64,000 bases of DNA, from positions 1,426,001-1,490,000 of the forward strand of contig NZ_LGIT01000009.1 of assembly GCF_001187865.1 (NCBI RefSeq), in the 5' to 3' direction. The notes below the pieces were generated by a model. That model was given only the letters and a program-made list of their open reading frames with translations. It searched no databases and was not told the origin of the DNA. The position numbers and the translations under genes were made by a program. The stretch comes from Klebsiella sp. RIT-PI-d. Lineage in GTDB: Bacteria > Pseudomonadota > Gammaproteobacteria > Enterobacterales > Enterobacteriaceae. Of the stretch, positions 1-8,530 are shown one piece after another; within the stretch, counting starts at the first letter, position 1; each line of letters opens with the position of its first letter.

Positions 1-365
1 GTTGTGCTGCGCCCGATACCCTCGTCATCAACAACAAGTTGCCGGTAAGCGGGAACCGCAGCCAGCCAGGCGTTAAGCGCCTGTGGCTCCAGCGTATTTG
101 CGGATTTTTTTTGCACCACCAGCGTGCGAACGATCTCCCGCAGATGCCGGGCATCGTTCAGTAATGCTCCGGCAGGCCAGATGATTTTTTCATCCGGACT
201 GATTAGGCTCGCGTCTACCAGCCAGCGCCAGACATCTTCATCCGACTGCCAGAGATCGTGCGCCGATCCATTCACCTGCATTACCGTATTAAGAAAATCC
301 AGCGCGGCGTGATCCGCCAGAAATAACGGCTGGCGATCGGTCTGCGCCGGGGTTTCAGAAGTCAT
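1..365 (-). CDS. ABATE-domain (CGNR zinc-finger type) putative regulator, partial
   Basis: The reading frame opens at an ATG (complement of 363-365) and runs off the left edge, so only about 121 N-terminal residues are visible. The start of the protein carries the motif FLADHAALDFLNT, which resembles the N-terminal ABATE domain of putative stress-induced regulators that end in a CGNR zinc finger. That C-terminal finger would lie outside the window. The gene is divergent from the alpha/beta hydrolase at 522, and the shared spacer has repeated GTAACC/GGTTAC words, so it may control that hydrolase. The family call rests on motif memory only; ligand and function are unknown. Confidence 0.7.
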   Translation of the reverse strand, partial: MTSETPAQTDRQPLFLADHAALDFLNTVMQVNGSAHDLWQSDEDVWRWLVDASLISPDEKIIWPAGALLNDARHLREIVRTLVVQKKSANTLEPQALNAWLAAVPAYRQLVVDDEGIGRST

Positions 366-444
366 AACTCACCTCAATGCTCAATAAGCGTCAACGCATA
401 ATAGCCGATGCCGGGTCGCATGTAACCTTTAAAAATAATTTGAC

Positions 445-482
445 TGGTTACTTATTTGGCCCATACTGACATTAAGTAACCA
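445..482. promoter_or_regulatory. Inverted repeat, putative operator
   Basis: TGGTTACTTA at 445-454 is the exact reverse complement of TAAGTAACCA at 473-482, with an 18-base spacer. Further GTAACC (422-427) and GTTAC (500-504) words flank it. It lies in the divergent spacer between the ABATE-type gene and the hydrolase, so an operator is the likeliest reading; the bound protein is unknown. Confidence 0.5.
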
Positions 483-521
483 CTCAAATAGCAATTTAAC
501 AGTTACAAGAAGGAAGATCGT

Positions 522-1400
522 ATGACGATGAATATTCATTACCCCGTGCGTTACCAGTTTGTCGATGCTGATGGCGTACGCGTATTTTATCGGGAAGCCG
601 GAGAACCCACGCTGCCGACCCTGCTGCTGGTCCATGGTTTTGCCGCTTCGTCCCATCAATTTCGGCAATTAATTCCTTTGCTGGCAGATAAATTTCATCT
701 GATTGCGCCTGACTTGCCGGGATTTGGATTTACCGAAATTCCGCCAGAACGCCACTATCGTTACACGTTTGATGCCCTCGGCCAGACATTGACGGCCTTT
801 GTCGATGCCCTGGATCTGCAACGCTACGCGCTGTACATCTTCGATTATGGCGCACCTGCTGGTTTGCGACTGGCGCTGAATTATCCTGAGCGGGTAAGCG
901 GCTTGATCTCACAAAATGGCAACGCGTATCTTGAGGGTCTGGGTGAGGCCTGGGCTCCGGTCCGCGCATACTGGGCGTCACCCACGGCAGAAAACCGCCA
1001 GGTCGTCAATGATGCAGTATTGAATCTGGAAGGGATACGCTGGCAGTATCTGCACGGCGTAAAAGATCCGCAGAGCGTGGCCCCGGAAACCTGGCATCTT
1101 GATACCCTGTTAATGGAGCGGCCGGGCAACAGGGATATTCAGCTGGATCTGTTTCTCGACTATGCCAATAATCTGACCCGCTACCCGGAGTTTCAGGCTT
1201 TTTTCCGCGCCAGACAGCTTCCCACGCTGGTTATTTGGGGCCAGCACGATCCGTTCTTTATTCCACCCGGCGCCAAAGCCTGGCAGCGTGATAACCCGCG
1301 TGCGGTGGTGGAACTGCTGGACACCGGTCATTTCGCGCTGGAAACCCATGTGAATCATATCGCCACCCGCATCCGCGACGTGATTGGCGATGCGAGGTAA
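522..1400 (+). CDS. Alpha/beta hydrolase, haloalkane dehalogenase / epoxide hydrolase type
   Basis: The 292-residue protein has a classical alpha/beta hydrolase fold. The oxyanion region is LLLVHGFAASSHQF (about residues 34-47). The nucleophile elbow reads IFDYGAPAG with Asp108, where lipases and esterases have Ser. The acid is probably Asp243 (GQHDPF) and the base His270 (DTGHFALETH). An Asp nucleophile is typical of haloalkane dehalogenases and epoxide hydrolases, so the enzyme probably opens a C-halogen or epoxide bond through an ester intermediate; the substrate cannot be told. The start is preceded by an AAGGAAG ribosome binding site. No signal peptide is visible, so it should be cytoplasmic. 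Confidence 0.85.
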   Translation: MTMNIHYPVRYQFVDADGVRVFYREAGEPTLPTLLLVHGFAASSHQFRQLIPLLADKFHLIAPDLPGFGFTEIPPERHYRYTFDALGQTLTAFVDALDLQRYALYIFDYGAPAGLRLALNYPERVSGLISQNGNAYLEGLGEAWAPVRAYWASPTAENRQVVNDAVLNLEGIRWQYLHGVKDPQSVAPETWHLDTLLMERPGNRDIQLDLFLDYANNLTRYPEFQAFFRARQLPTLVIWGQHDPFFIPPGAKAWQRDNPRAVVELLDTGHFALETHVNHIATRIRDVIGDAR

Positions 1401-1443
1401 TCACGATTATTGCCGCGCAACAGAACGCTGCGCGGCGTCAACG

Positions 1444-2676
1444 CTAACGTGAGGCCCGCTCGCGGGGCTGAGAAGAGGCCGGATTACTTTGTACTTTTGT
1501 GCCAATCACTAGCGCAGCCAGCAGCATAACGCTCCCTGCCGCAATAAAGACGCCGCTAATTCCGTTGACGCTAAACATCAGCCCACCTCCGGCCGCGCCT
1601 GCAGCTATCGCCGACTGAACGGATGCCACGACCATTCCTCCAGCGCTTTCCGCCCTGTCTGGTACTGCCCGGGTCACCCAATTCGACCACGCTACCGGAA
1701 TGCCTCCAAACGCCAGCCCCCATAGCGCTATCAGCGCTGCCTGAAGCGGTAGCGTGGCGGGTAGGCATACCAGCGCCAGTGCGGTTACGCCGATCACCAT
1801 CGGCATTATGACCATTGTGGCACGAACGCTACGTGCAAGTAGCGACCCCGTCAGCAGCGTCCCGATGAAGTTGGCGACCCCAAAGCCCAACAGGATCAAC
1901 GCAATACCGTTTGTACCCGGCCCGCTGGTAGTTTCAAGAAAAGGCCGAATGTAGGTAAACAGCGCAAAATGCCCGCTGTGTACCAGTATGCAGGCCAGCA
2001 TTCCCATCGCAATGCCACGGCGGCGCAGTACTTCAATAATCGTTTTCAGCTGCGCCGGTTTACCGGGCACCAGCGAAGGAAGCGAGGACCACTGGACTAT
2101 CAGGGTTATCCCGCCCAGCGCGGCGGACGCGATAAACGCGCTGCGCCAGCCAAACAGGCCGCCCATGTAACTGCCAAGCGGCACGGCAACTACAGTGCCC
2201 ACCGCCACGCCGCTAAAAATAATCGATAACGCGCGCGGCAGCAGCGCCAGCGGCACGAGGCGCATCGCTATCGCAGCGGCCATGCTCCAGAATCCTCCCA
2301 GCGCGACGCCTAATACGATACGCATCAGCAACAAGATGCCCAGGCTGGATGACCAGGCCACCAGTAAACTGGATACAATCATTAAGGCGGTGAAAATAAG
2401 GAGCACTGTCCGACGGTCGATATTACGCGTTAGTCCAGGCACCAGCAGTCCGGCAAAGAGCGCAGCCACTGCTGTCACAGTCACGGCCTGCCCGGTTAAC
2501 GCTTCAGAAACACCCAATTCTGTTGCCATTGGAGATAATAAGCTGGCAGGCAGATATTCTGCGGTCAACAGACTAAATACGCCCATCGCCAGTGAAAATA
2601 CCGCCAGCCAGGCGGGAGTAGTGGGCGCTGAATGCTCCGTTAAGGCGCAACGGCTGTCGCACACGGTATGGCTCAT
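1444..2676 (-). CDS. MFS transporter, NepI-like (DHA1 family) efflux protein
   Basis: A 410-residue, very hydrophobic protein with about 12 predicted membrane helices. It aligns by eye along most of its length with NepI (YicM), the inner-membrane purine ribonucleoside exporter, for example VFSLAMGVFSLLTAEYLPAS, GQAVTVTAVAALFAG and ALGGFWSMAAAIAMRLVP. It is too divergent to call NepI itself, so the substrate is open: nucleosides, sugars or a drug. It is divergently transcribed from the AraC-type regulator at 2738 with only about 61 bases between the starts, so that protein is its likely regulator. Confidence 0.82.
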   Translation of the reverse strand: MSHTVCDSRCALTEHSAPTTPAWLAVFSLAMGVFSLLTAEYLPASLLSPMATELGVSEALTGQAVTVTAVAALFAGLLVPGLTRNIDRRTVLLIFTALMIVSSLLVAWSSSLGILLLMRIVLGVALGGFWSMAAAIAMRLVPLALLPRALSIIFSGVAVGTVVAVPLGSYMGGLFGWRSAFIASAALGGITLIVQWSSLPSLVPGKPAQLKTIIEVLRRRGIAMGMLACILVHSGHFALFTYIRPFLETTSGPGTNGIALILLGFGVANFIGTLLTGSLLARSVRATMVIMPMVIGVTALALVCLPATLPLQAALIALWGLAFGGIPVAWSNWVTRAVPDRAESAGGMVVASVQSAIAAGAAGGGLMFSVNGISGVFIAAGSVMLLAALVIGTKVQSNPASSQPRERASR

Positions 2677-2737
2677 TGTAATAATCCTGAAAAGAGTGAG
2701 AGAGGTAAAATTGTGGAGGCTAAAAGCAGGATGGTCT

Positions 2738-3742
2738 ATGATGCAAAACCCGCTATTTTTGACTCAAACACCTGAAATGAAGCCTCAAGCGCCCTTTGCC
2801 CTTTCTTCAGCATTAATTAGTGAATTATTAACCGGAATGCGTCTGCGTGGCGTGCAATATCGCCGGGTAGTGACCGGTAGCGAATTTGGCCTGAACTTCC
2901 CGGCCAAAGCGGGGCGTGCCTATTTCCATTTTCTGGCGTCCGGCACGGCTCTACTACGCCTGCACGATGGTCAACTGCATCGGCTTGACGCTGGAAATGC
3001 TGTGTTTATGCCGAAGGGTACGCAACATCAGCTGGTATCGCATTCTGCCGCCGCTGTGCACTGCCTGGAAAGTCTCGATGCTGCGCCAATAGGAGAAACC
3101 GTCTATGCAGTAAAAACCTGCCAGAAAGCCAGCCCGGCATCGGGGGCGGTCTTTTTCTACGGCTGTATGGAATTTAACCTGGGCGGGATGCAGGGGCTGG
3201 AGCCATTAATGCCCGATATGATGCTGGTTGATATTCACAGTGGACGCTATCCGGGGCTGGTTCCGGTACTGGGATCGATGCAGCAGGAGATGTGCTCATC
3301 ACGCGTGGGCTTCGCCGGGATACTTGCCCGGCTGGCCGATGTCGTGGCTGCGATGATTGTTCGCGGCTGGGTGGAATGCGGCTGCGATAATGAGTCCGGG
3401 CTGGTCGCCGCACTGCGCGATCCCCGACTGGCACGGGCTATCCTGGCACTGCACCGCGAGCCAGGACGTAGCTGGACGGTCAGCGAACTGGCGGCGGAAT
3501 GCCATATCTCACGCTCGGTTTTCGCCGATCGCTTCCAGGCGACTATTGGCACTTCCCCTTTACGTTATGTCACTGAATTACGTATGCACCTTGCCAGCCA
3601 GTGGTTAGCCGAGCATCGACTGCCGATCGAAACGGTTGCACAGCGGCTGGGTTATACTTCCCAGGCGGCCTTCAGCCGGGCATTCAAACGTGTCACCGGA
3701 CAGGCGCCAGGCGCCAGGCGTCTGAAACAGGCGTCGCTATGA
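2738..3742 (+). CDS. AraC-family transcriptional regulator with cupin N-terminal domain
   Basis: The 334-residue protein has an N-terminal cupin-like sensor domain (about residues 30-190, AraC-binding type) and a C-terminal double helix-turn-helix of the AraC family. The latter shows WTVSELAAECHISRSVFADRF and the second-helix signature QRLGYTSQAAFSRAFKRVTG. The frame is open far upstream over the divergent transporter. I chose the ATG pair at 2738/2741 because an AGGA element lies just upstream and the longer reading runs antisense through the neighbouring gene. It probably controls the NepI-like exporter in response to an unknown ligand. Confidence 0.85.
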   Translation: MMQNPLFLTQTPEMKPQAPFALSSALISELLTGMRLRGVQYRRVVTGSEFGLNFPAKAGRAYFHFLASGTALLRLHDGQLHRLDAGNAVFMPKGTQHQLVSHSAAAVHCLESLDAAPIGETVYAVKTCQKASPASGAVFFYGCMEFNLGGMQGLEPLMPDMMLVDIHSGRYPGLVPVLGSMQQEMCSSRVGFAGILARLADVVAAMIVRGWVECGCDNESGLVAALRDPRLARAILALHREPGRSWTVSELAAECHISRSVFADRFQATIGTSPLRYVTELRMHLASQWLAEHRLPIETVAQRLGYTSQAAFSRAFKRVTGQAPGARRLKQASL

Positions 3743-3787
3743 CCGCTATGCCGCTGGCGCAGAAAGGTTCGCGATAGCGATCAGCGA

Positions 3788-5296
3788 TTAAACAGGGTGC
3801 GGCGTCTGCCCGGCAAGCTGCTGCAGTGCCTGTCTGCGTAACGCATGGCGGTCCACTTTGTTGGTCCCCGCCAGCGGGAAAAATGCGGTCAACCAGATAT
3901 GACGAGGGTGTAAATACGCCGGGCCGTGCTGTAATGTCCAGGCTTTAATGGCCTCTGGCTGCACCGGGTAGCCCTCGCGGGGGATCACCCACGCCACCGG
4001 TTTGCTGCCTTTAATTTCATCCGGAATAGCCACCACGCACGCCTGCTGGACAGCGGGATGCTGCTCAAGCAGCCGTTCTACTTCGCCGGGATAAATATTC
4101 TCACCGCCGCAGACAAACATATCGTCCTGCCGTCCGACAAAGGTGTAAAAGCCCTGTTCATCACGGGTAAAGACATCTCCGCTGCGGTAGTAGCCATCAT
4201 CGGTAAACGGGCTGGCGATATCAGGTCGCTGATGGTAGCCCTGCATTAAGGCCGGGCTTTTTATTTCCAGCACACCGTGATGAGTCAGCGTACCGTGCTC
4301 ATCACGCAGGCGTAAAGAGACCGCCGGATGCGCATAGCCATTTGCAGATTGCGGGGCCACCAGCCCGTCAGGATGTGGACCAAACACAATTGGGCCGCCC
4401 TCGGTCGTGCCATAGGCATTAATGATCCGCGCCTGCGGCCAGATTTGCTGGATCTGCTGAAACAGGCCATCGTTAACCGGGGCCGACCCCATGCGCACCA
4501 CCCGAACGGAGGAGAGATCGCTTTGTGCCAGCAGCGTTTTCTCTTTCATCATCATTGCAATCATCGGCGGAACGGCGGTCAGCCAGCTGCAACGATAGTG
4601 GGCAATCGCCGCGATGTAATCGCGTACCTGAAACTGGGGTAGCAGAACGGTGGTCACTCCGCTTGCCAGAGTCAATAATGCCAGGGCCAGCGCATTCATA
4701 TGGTAAAACGGTGCGGCAATCAGTACTCGCTGGCCGGCCAGTTCATTCATTGCCAGCCGGGTCTCGACTACCCAGCGATGGCTGGCATGGGTCAGACGGA
4801 CGCCCTTTGGCATTCCGGTGGAGCCGGAGGTGTAGAGCAGCATTGCGAGGCTGTCGGCCTGCGGCTGAAACGGCATAAAGCCGACGGCAGCAGGAAGATC
4901 GACTAACGCGTCAAACGTCCACTGCGGACCGGCAAACGTTACGCTCTCCAGTAATTCCGGCTCACCGATAACCTGCCGGGCATCGCAATCGATGAGAATA
5001 TCGGCAAGCGTTGCCGGCGGGAATTTAATGTTGACAGGCACCGCCACCAGCCCGGCGCGCAGGATGCCGAGAAAGGCGATCATCCAGGCAACCGAATTAC
5101 GCCCCAGCAGCGCTACCCGCTCGCCGGGTTGATATCCCTGCTGATACAGCGCCGCCCCCACCGCATCCGCGCGGGCGTCGAGTTCAGCAAAGGTTATGCT
5201 GTACTCATGATTATTATCATGTGCGGGCTGAATAAATGCGGCCTGCTGCACAGCGCGAACCGTGGACGATAGCGAACCAAGATTAGTCAGGATCAT
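3788..5296 (-). CDS. AMP-forming acyl-CoA synthetase / ligase
   Basis: A 502-residue member of the ANL (AMP-binding) superfamily, which activates a carboxylic acid to an acyl-adenylate and then an acyl-CoA. The P-loop-like motif LLYTSGSTGMPKG (about residue 155) is intact, as are the A5 motif NAYGTTEGG, the hinge YRSGDVFTRDEQGFY and the C-terminal domain with GTNKVDRHALR. The Lys in that last motif (TNKVDR) is the expected catalytic lysine. It is the last gene of the leftward operon and overlaps the VOC gene by four bases. Its position suggests that it CoA-activates the compound brought in by the linked ABC importer. The acid is not identifiable. Confidence 0.88.
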   Translation of the reverse strand: MILTNLGSLSSTVRAVQQAAFIQPAHDNNHEYSITFAELDARADAVGAALYQQGYQPGERVALLGRNSVAWMIAFLGILRAGLVAVPVNIKFPPATLADILIDCDARQVIGEPELLESVTFAGPQWTFDALVDLPAAVGFMPFQPQADSLAMLLYTSGSTGMPKGVRLTHASHRWVVETRLAMNELAGQRVLIAAPFYHMNALALALLTLASGVTTVLLPQFQVRDYIAAIAHYRCSWLTAVPPMIAMMMKEKTLLAQSDLSSVRVVRMGSAPVNDGLFQQIQQIWPQARIINAYGTTEGGPIVFGPHPDGLVAPQSANGYAHPAVSLRLRDEHGTLTHHGVLEIKSPALMQGYHQRPDIASPFTDDGYYRSGDVFTRDEQGFYTFVGRQDDMFVCGGENIYPGEVERLLEQHPAVQQACVVAIPDEIKGSKPVAWVIPREGYPVQPEAIKAWTLQHGPAYLHPRHIWLTAFFPLAGTNKVDRHALRRQALQQLAGQTPHPV

Positions 5297-6081
5297 AGAC
5301 TGAACTCAAGTAAAGTGTGAATAGCCGGAATGGCAATAAGCAGCCGCTCCTCAGTCTGAATATGGGGCAGTCCAGCCTGTTGTGCCGCGCGGATAAGCCG
5401 CTGCGGATTGCCGCCGCGAAATGCGATCGCCGCAAACTGGCTCTGACGCGCCGGGTTCAGCCCCGGAAGACCTGCCGAATAGTGCGTCCACTGCTCGCCG
5501 GAAATGATGCGCAGCGTAAAACCCGGAGACAGCGTGCCAGCACGCTGCCACGCGCGCTGTTCCTGATCAGGAGAATCGGTTACCAGAATCAGGCTCTCAA
5601 TGCCTCTGACACCGTTGGCGTGCTGTAGCCACGGCTCGCGCCACAGCCACTGCGGAGTATGGTGCTGGCAAAAGTAAACCCGCCCGGCCGCAAAGCTGCC
5701 AGGCGCCAGGCGTACGGTGCTAAACCGCGCTTCACCGCGCTCGCCGTCAGCCTCAACGGTGCGGGAAAAATGCTGTACCGGCAGGACTGAAAACCCCTGC
5801 GCGGCCAGCTGCCGCGCGGTATCGAAGGCATCTGGGCTGCGAAACACCAGGCCGTCAATACCGCGTGGGCTGTCGAGCAACTCCTGACGCACCCGACTCC
5901 CGTCACCCGGGAGACCAATCAGCTCAAGATAATGATCGCTGAACATAATCAGCTGATTCAGCGAGCCCAGCGAATGATGGCTTTCCGGCGTGAGGGTAAA
6001 TCCGAGGGCGGTAAACGCCTCGCGGGCAATGGTCAGCTCAAAATGATTATTGATGACCAGATGATCGAGCGTCAGCGGCAT
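5293..6081 (-). CDS. VOC / glyoxalase-like domain protein
   Basis: A 262-residue protein that begins LTLDHLVINNHFE and continues with the beta-alpha-beta pattern of the vicinal-oxygen-chelate superfamily, most like the Glyoxalase_3 group. His7 is a plausible metal ligand. Members are metal-dependent lyases, dioxygenases, isomerases or non-catalytic binding proteins, so the reaction is not predictable. It overlaps the acyl-CoA ligase start by four bases and follows the thioesterase by nine, so the three are surely co-translated. It has no signal peptide. Confidence 0.75.
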   Translation of the reverse strand: MPLTLDHLVINNHFELTIAREAFTALGFTLTPESHHSLGSLNQLIMFSDHYLELIGLPGDGSRVRQELLDSPRGIDGLVFRSPDAFDTARQLAAQGFSVLPVQHFSRTVEADGERGEARFSTVRLAPGSFAAGRVYFCQHHTPQWLWREPWLQHANGVRGIESLILVTDSPDQEQRAWQRAGTLSPGFTLRIISGEQWTHYSAGLPGLNPARQSQFAAIAFRGGNPQRLIRAAQQAGLPHIQTEERLLIAIPAIHTLLEFSL

Positions 6082-6090
6082 AATGTCTCC

Positions 6091-6504
6091 CTATGCCGCA
6101 GGCATGGCGTACAGGCCGCGACCGCTGGCCACCAGCCGGTTTTCTGCGTCATAGACCCAGGCTTCTGCGCTGGATACCTGCTTACCCACTTTAATCACTT
6201 TGCCTGTAATGCGCAGATCGCCACGCGCGGCGCGGTGATAATCGACGCGAATATCCAGCGTCGGCACACCTTTGCCGGTCCAGGCCACCAGCGCCCAGTC
6301 GGCGGTCAGGTCGACCAGCGCCGCAAGAATGCCGCCGTGAATGTAGCCACCCGCCGGGTTAACCACCCATTCATCACGAAAACGGGCGCGCAGCGTAATT
6401 TCGCCTTCTGCCACGGCCTCGACTTCCAGCCCGAGCCACTGGTGATACGCTCCTTTCAACAATTTTTCCTGCACCTGTGCAGCGTTTAAAAGTATTTCGC
6501 TCAT
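6091..6504 (-). CDS. PaaI-family hotdog thioesterase
   Basis: A 137-residue single hotdog-fold protein. The signature GGYIHGGILAALVDLTADWA (about residues 52-71) is the HGG motif and helix of PaaI / 4-hydroxybenzoyl-CoA-type thioesterases; Asp65 in that helix is the probable catalytic acid. Such enzymes release CoA from aryl or short acyl thioesters, often as a rescue step in CoA-dependent catabolism. It sits between the reductase and VOC genes of the same operon as an acyl-CoA ligase, which fits a CoA-thioester pathway. Confidence 0.85.
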   Translation of the reverse strand: MSEILLNAAQVQEKLLKGAYHQWLGLEVEAVAEGEITLRARFRDEWVVNPAGGYIHGGILAALVDLTADWALVAWTGKGVPTLDIRVDYHRAARGDLRITGKVIKVGKQVSSAEAWVYDAENRLVASGRGLYAMPAA

Positions 6505-6516
6505 GGTGTTTTCTCC

Positions 6517-7533
6517 TTAAGGGGTGACGATGACTTTGCCGAGGACTTCCCGGTCGCGGATAAGCCGTAATCCTTCTGCCGCCTGCTCCAGCGGTACTTC
6601 CCGGTCGATTAACGGCACGATGACGCCCCGGGCAACAAGTTGCAGCAGCGCCTCTAAATCGTCCTGATAGAAACTGTTAGACCCTTTGATGGTGAGTTCA
6701 AAACTCCAGATATAGCGCAGGTCTTCCACCGGGTCATAGCCTGCGGTGGCACCACACACCAGAAGCGTACCGCCGCGTTTCAGGCATTTAAGTGACGGGC
6801 GCCAGGTATCGCCGCCGGTGAAGTTGATCACCACATCCACACCGCCTTCATAGTTGCGGCGCTGCGGTTTGCCGTAGCGATTTATCGCCCAGCGCGAGAA
6901 GTCCTCCTCCCGGTAGTTCACCACCCAGTCAGCGCCCAAATTGCGCAATGCCTCTGCTTTTTCCGCGCTGCCTGCGCAGGCAATCACTTCTGCTCCCAAT
7001 TTTTTGGCCAGCACCACGCAGGCGCTCCCGACGCCGCCGCTGGCTCCGAGGATCAGCACCCGATCGCCGGGTTTAATGGTGTTATGGGTAAACAGCATCC
7101 GGTGCGCAGTCCCGTAAGCCACGGGCAGTGCGGCAGCCTGAGCAAAACTTACGCCGTCAGGCAGGGCAATAAGCTGTGCCGCCTCAACCAGCGCATACTC
7201 GGCCATGCCGCCGTCGGTCATTTCACCCATCAGCCCGACGCCGGGTTTTAACGGATTAACTAGTACCCTGTCCCCCGGGGTCCAGCCGCTGACGTCATCG
7301 GCAACGTCATCAATAACGCCGGCCAGATCCAGGCCTGGCACCACCGGCAGCGGCACTTTAATGCCTGGCATACCGTTAACGGTAAACACATCGTGATAGT
7401 TAAATGAGGAGGCTTTAACCCGCACAATGACATGTCCGGCCTGTAGCACTGGCCGGGGCTTATCGGTTACGACCGACAGATTGTCGAGGCTGCCGTGCTG
7501 ATTGAGCTGTAATGCTTTCATGGTATGGCTCAC
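6517..7533 (-). CDS. Zinc-type alcohol dehydrogenase / quinone oxidoreductase-like (MDR) protein
   Basis: A 338-residue medium-chain dehydrogenase/reductase. The N-terminal GroES-like domain contains VVPGLDLAGVIDDVADDV. The Rossmann domain shows the nucleotide-binding motif ILGASGGVGSACVVLAKKLGA. Acidic or His zinc ligands are not obvious, so it may be a zinc-free NADPH quinone/enoyl reductase rather than a true alcohol dehydrogenase. The GTG start is supported by a GGAG element six bases upstream; an in-frame ATG lies four codons later. It is co-transcribed with the ABC importer genes upstream and the thioesterase downstream. Confidence 0.85.
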   Translation of the reverse strand: MSHTMKALQLNQHGSLDNLSVVTDKPRPVLQAGHVIVRVKASSFNYHDVFTVNGMPGIKVPLPVVPGLDLAGVIDDVADDVSGWTPGDRVLVNPLKPGVGLMGEMTDGGMAEYALVEAAQLIALPDGVSFAQAAALPVAYGTAHRMLFTHNTIKPGDRVLILGASGGVGSACVVLAKKLGAEVIACAGSAEKAEALRNLGADWVVNYREEDFSRWAINRYGKPQRRNYEGGVDVVINFTGGDTWRPSLKCLKRGGTLLVCGATAGYDPVEDLRYIWSFELTIKGSNSFYQDDLEALLQLVARGVIVPLIDREVPLEQAAEGLRLIRDREVLGKVIVTP

Positions 7534-7545
7534 GGTGATCTCCGT

Positions 7546-8526
7546 TTATTGAATGGATTTGGCCGCGCGATAGGCGGAGTCGTTATACAGGTTGTCGGGC
7601 ACGTCGCCCTTTACCGTGCCGCTGGCGACGAAGACCTGGTGCTGGCGCTTGAGGGTGTCGATATCCTCAGGCTCAAACGTAAGGCGGTTCATACTGTCCC
7701 AGCGGCTGAAATAGACTTCGGCATCATGCTTTGGCAGATTGGCATTTTTTTGCAGCAGCTCAACCACCTCCTGCGGGTGAGTTTTGCCCCATGCCAGGGT
7801 GTCACGCAGCGCGGCGATGACGCGGGCGACGGTCTGCGGGTGCTTTTCAATCAGCTCGCTGCGCACCGCCCCGACGCCGATGTACGGCACCGCTTCGCTA
7901 TGCGTTAATTTTTTCCACTCGTCGGCAAAGCTGCCGAGCGACGTCACGTTTAGCTCGTTGAGCTGGGCGATGGTTAGCGAGCGCAATGCTGCCGCATCCA
8001 CCTGCTTTTGCACCAGGAACTGCGCCAGCCGCGACTCATTGCCGCCAATAAGCTGGAAATCGCTGGCGTCGATGTGGTTATTGTTCTGCAATAGCGTGGA
8101 GGCGATAACCGCCACCGAGGAGCCAGCGGGCGACATGCCGATCTTCTTGCCCTTAAGCTGATCGAGCGAGGTAATCGGCGATCCTTTCGGCACGACAAAT
8201 TGCACATCCGCAGGCTGCGTGGCGGCAAAAATCTGGATTGGCACCCCCTGCGCGCTACTGCTAAACACTCCCGCCAGCGGCGCACCAAAGGCCAGATCGA
8301 TAGAGCCTGACGCCAGTGCTTTGATCGGCGCATTCACATCCGGGAAATGAACAAACTCGGCGTCAATGCCGCGTTTAGCTAAAAAGTCTTTATTTTCCAG
8401 TACGGTACCGTAGCCGAGGCTGACACCACTGCTCCAGTAACCAATACGCACTTTGTCAGCGGCTGCTGTGTTCAGGGCAAAGAGCGCCCCGGCAGCCAGG
8501 ATAGCCGCCTTTAACCCGTTTTTCAT
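7546..8526 (-). CDS. ABC importer substrate-binding protein (SsuA/TauA/NMT1-like)
   Basis: A 326-residue periplasmic binding protein. It has a Sec signal peptide (MKNGLKAAILAAGALFALNT, probable cut after ...TAAA) and a mature part starting DKVRIGYWSSGVS, typical of the nitrate/sulfonate/taurine/THI5 binding family. LKGKKIGMSPAGSS is the usual mid-domain motif of these proteins. The permease gene starts four bases away and the ATPase is contiguous, so 7546-10072 is a complete importer. The bound ligand is unknown; the downstream CoA ligase suggests an organic acid rather than taurine. No monooxygenase or desulfonase gene is nearby. Confidence 0.87.
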   Translation of the reverse strand: MKNGLKAAILAAGALFALNTAAADKVRIGYWSSGVSLGYGTVLENKDFLAKRGIDAEFVHFPDVNAPIKALASGSIDLAFGAPLAGVFSSSAQGVPIQIFAATQPADVQFVVPKGSPITSLDQLKGKKIGMSPAGSSVAVIASTLLQNNNHIDASDFQLIGGNESRLAQFLVQKQVDAAALRSLTIAQLNELNVTSLGSFADEWKKLTHSEAVPYIGVGAVRSELIEKHPQTVARVIAALRDTLAWGKTHPQEVVELLQKNANLPKHDAEVYFSRWDSMNRLTFEPEDIDTLKRQHQVFVASGTVKGDVPDNLYNDSAYRAAKSIQ

Positions 8527-8530
8527 ACTG

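Noticed and set aside
2195-2737. 181-codon N-terminal extension of the AraC regulator
   Set aside because: It runs antisense through the MFS transporter gene, is of low complexity (Thr, Ala, Ser rich) and lacks any domain. The ATG at 2738 has a suitable ribosome binding site and gives a normal-length protein.
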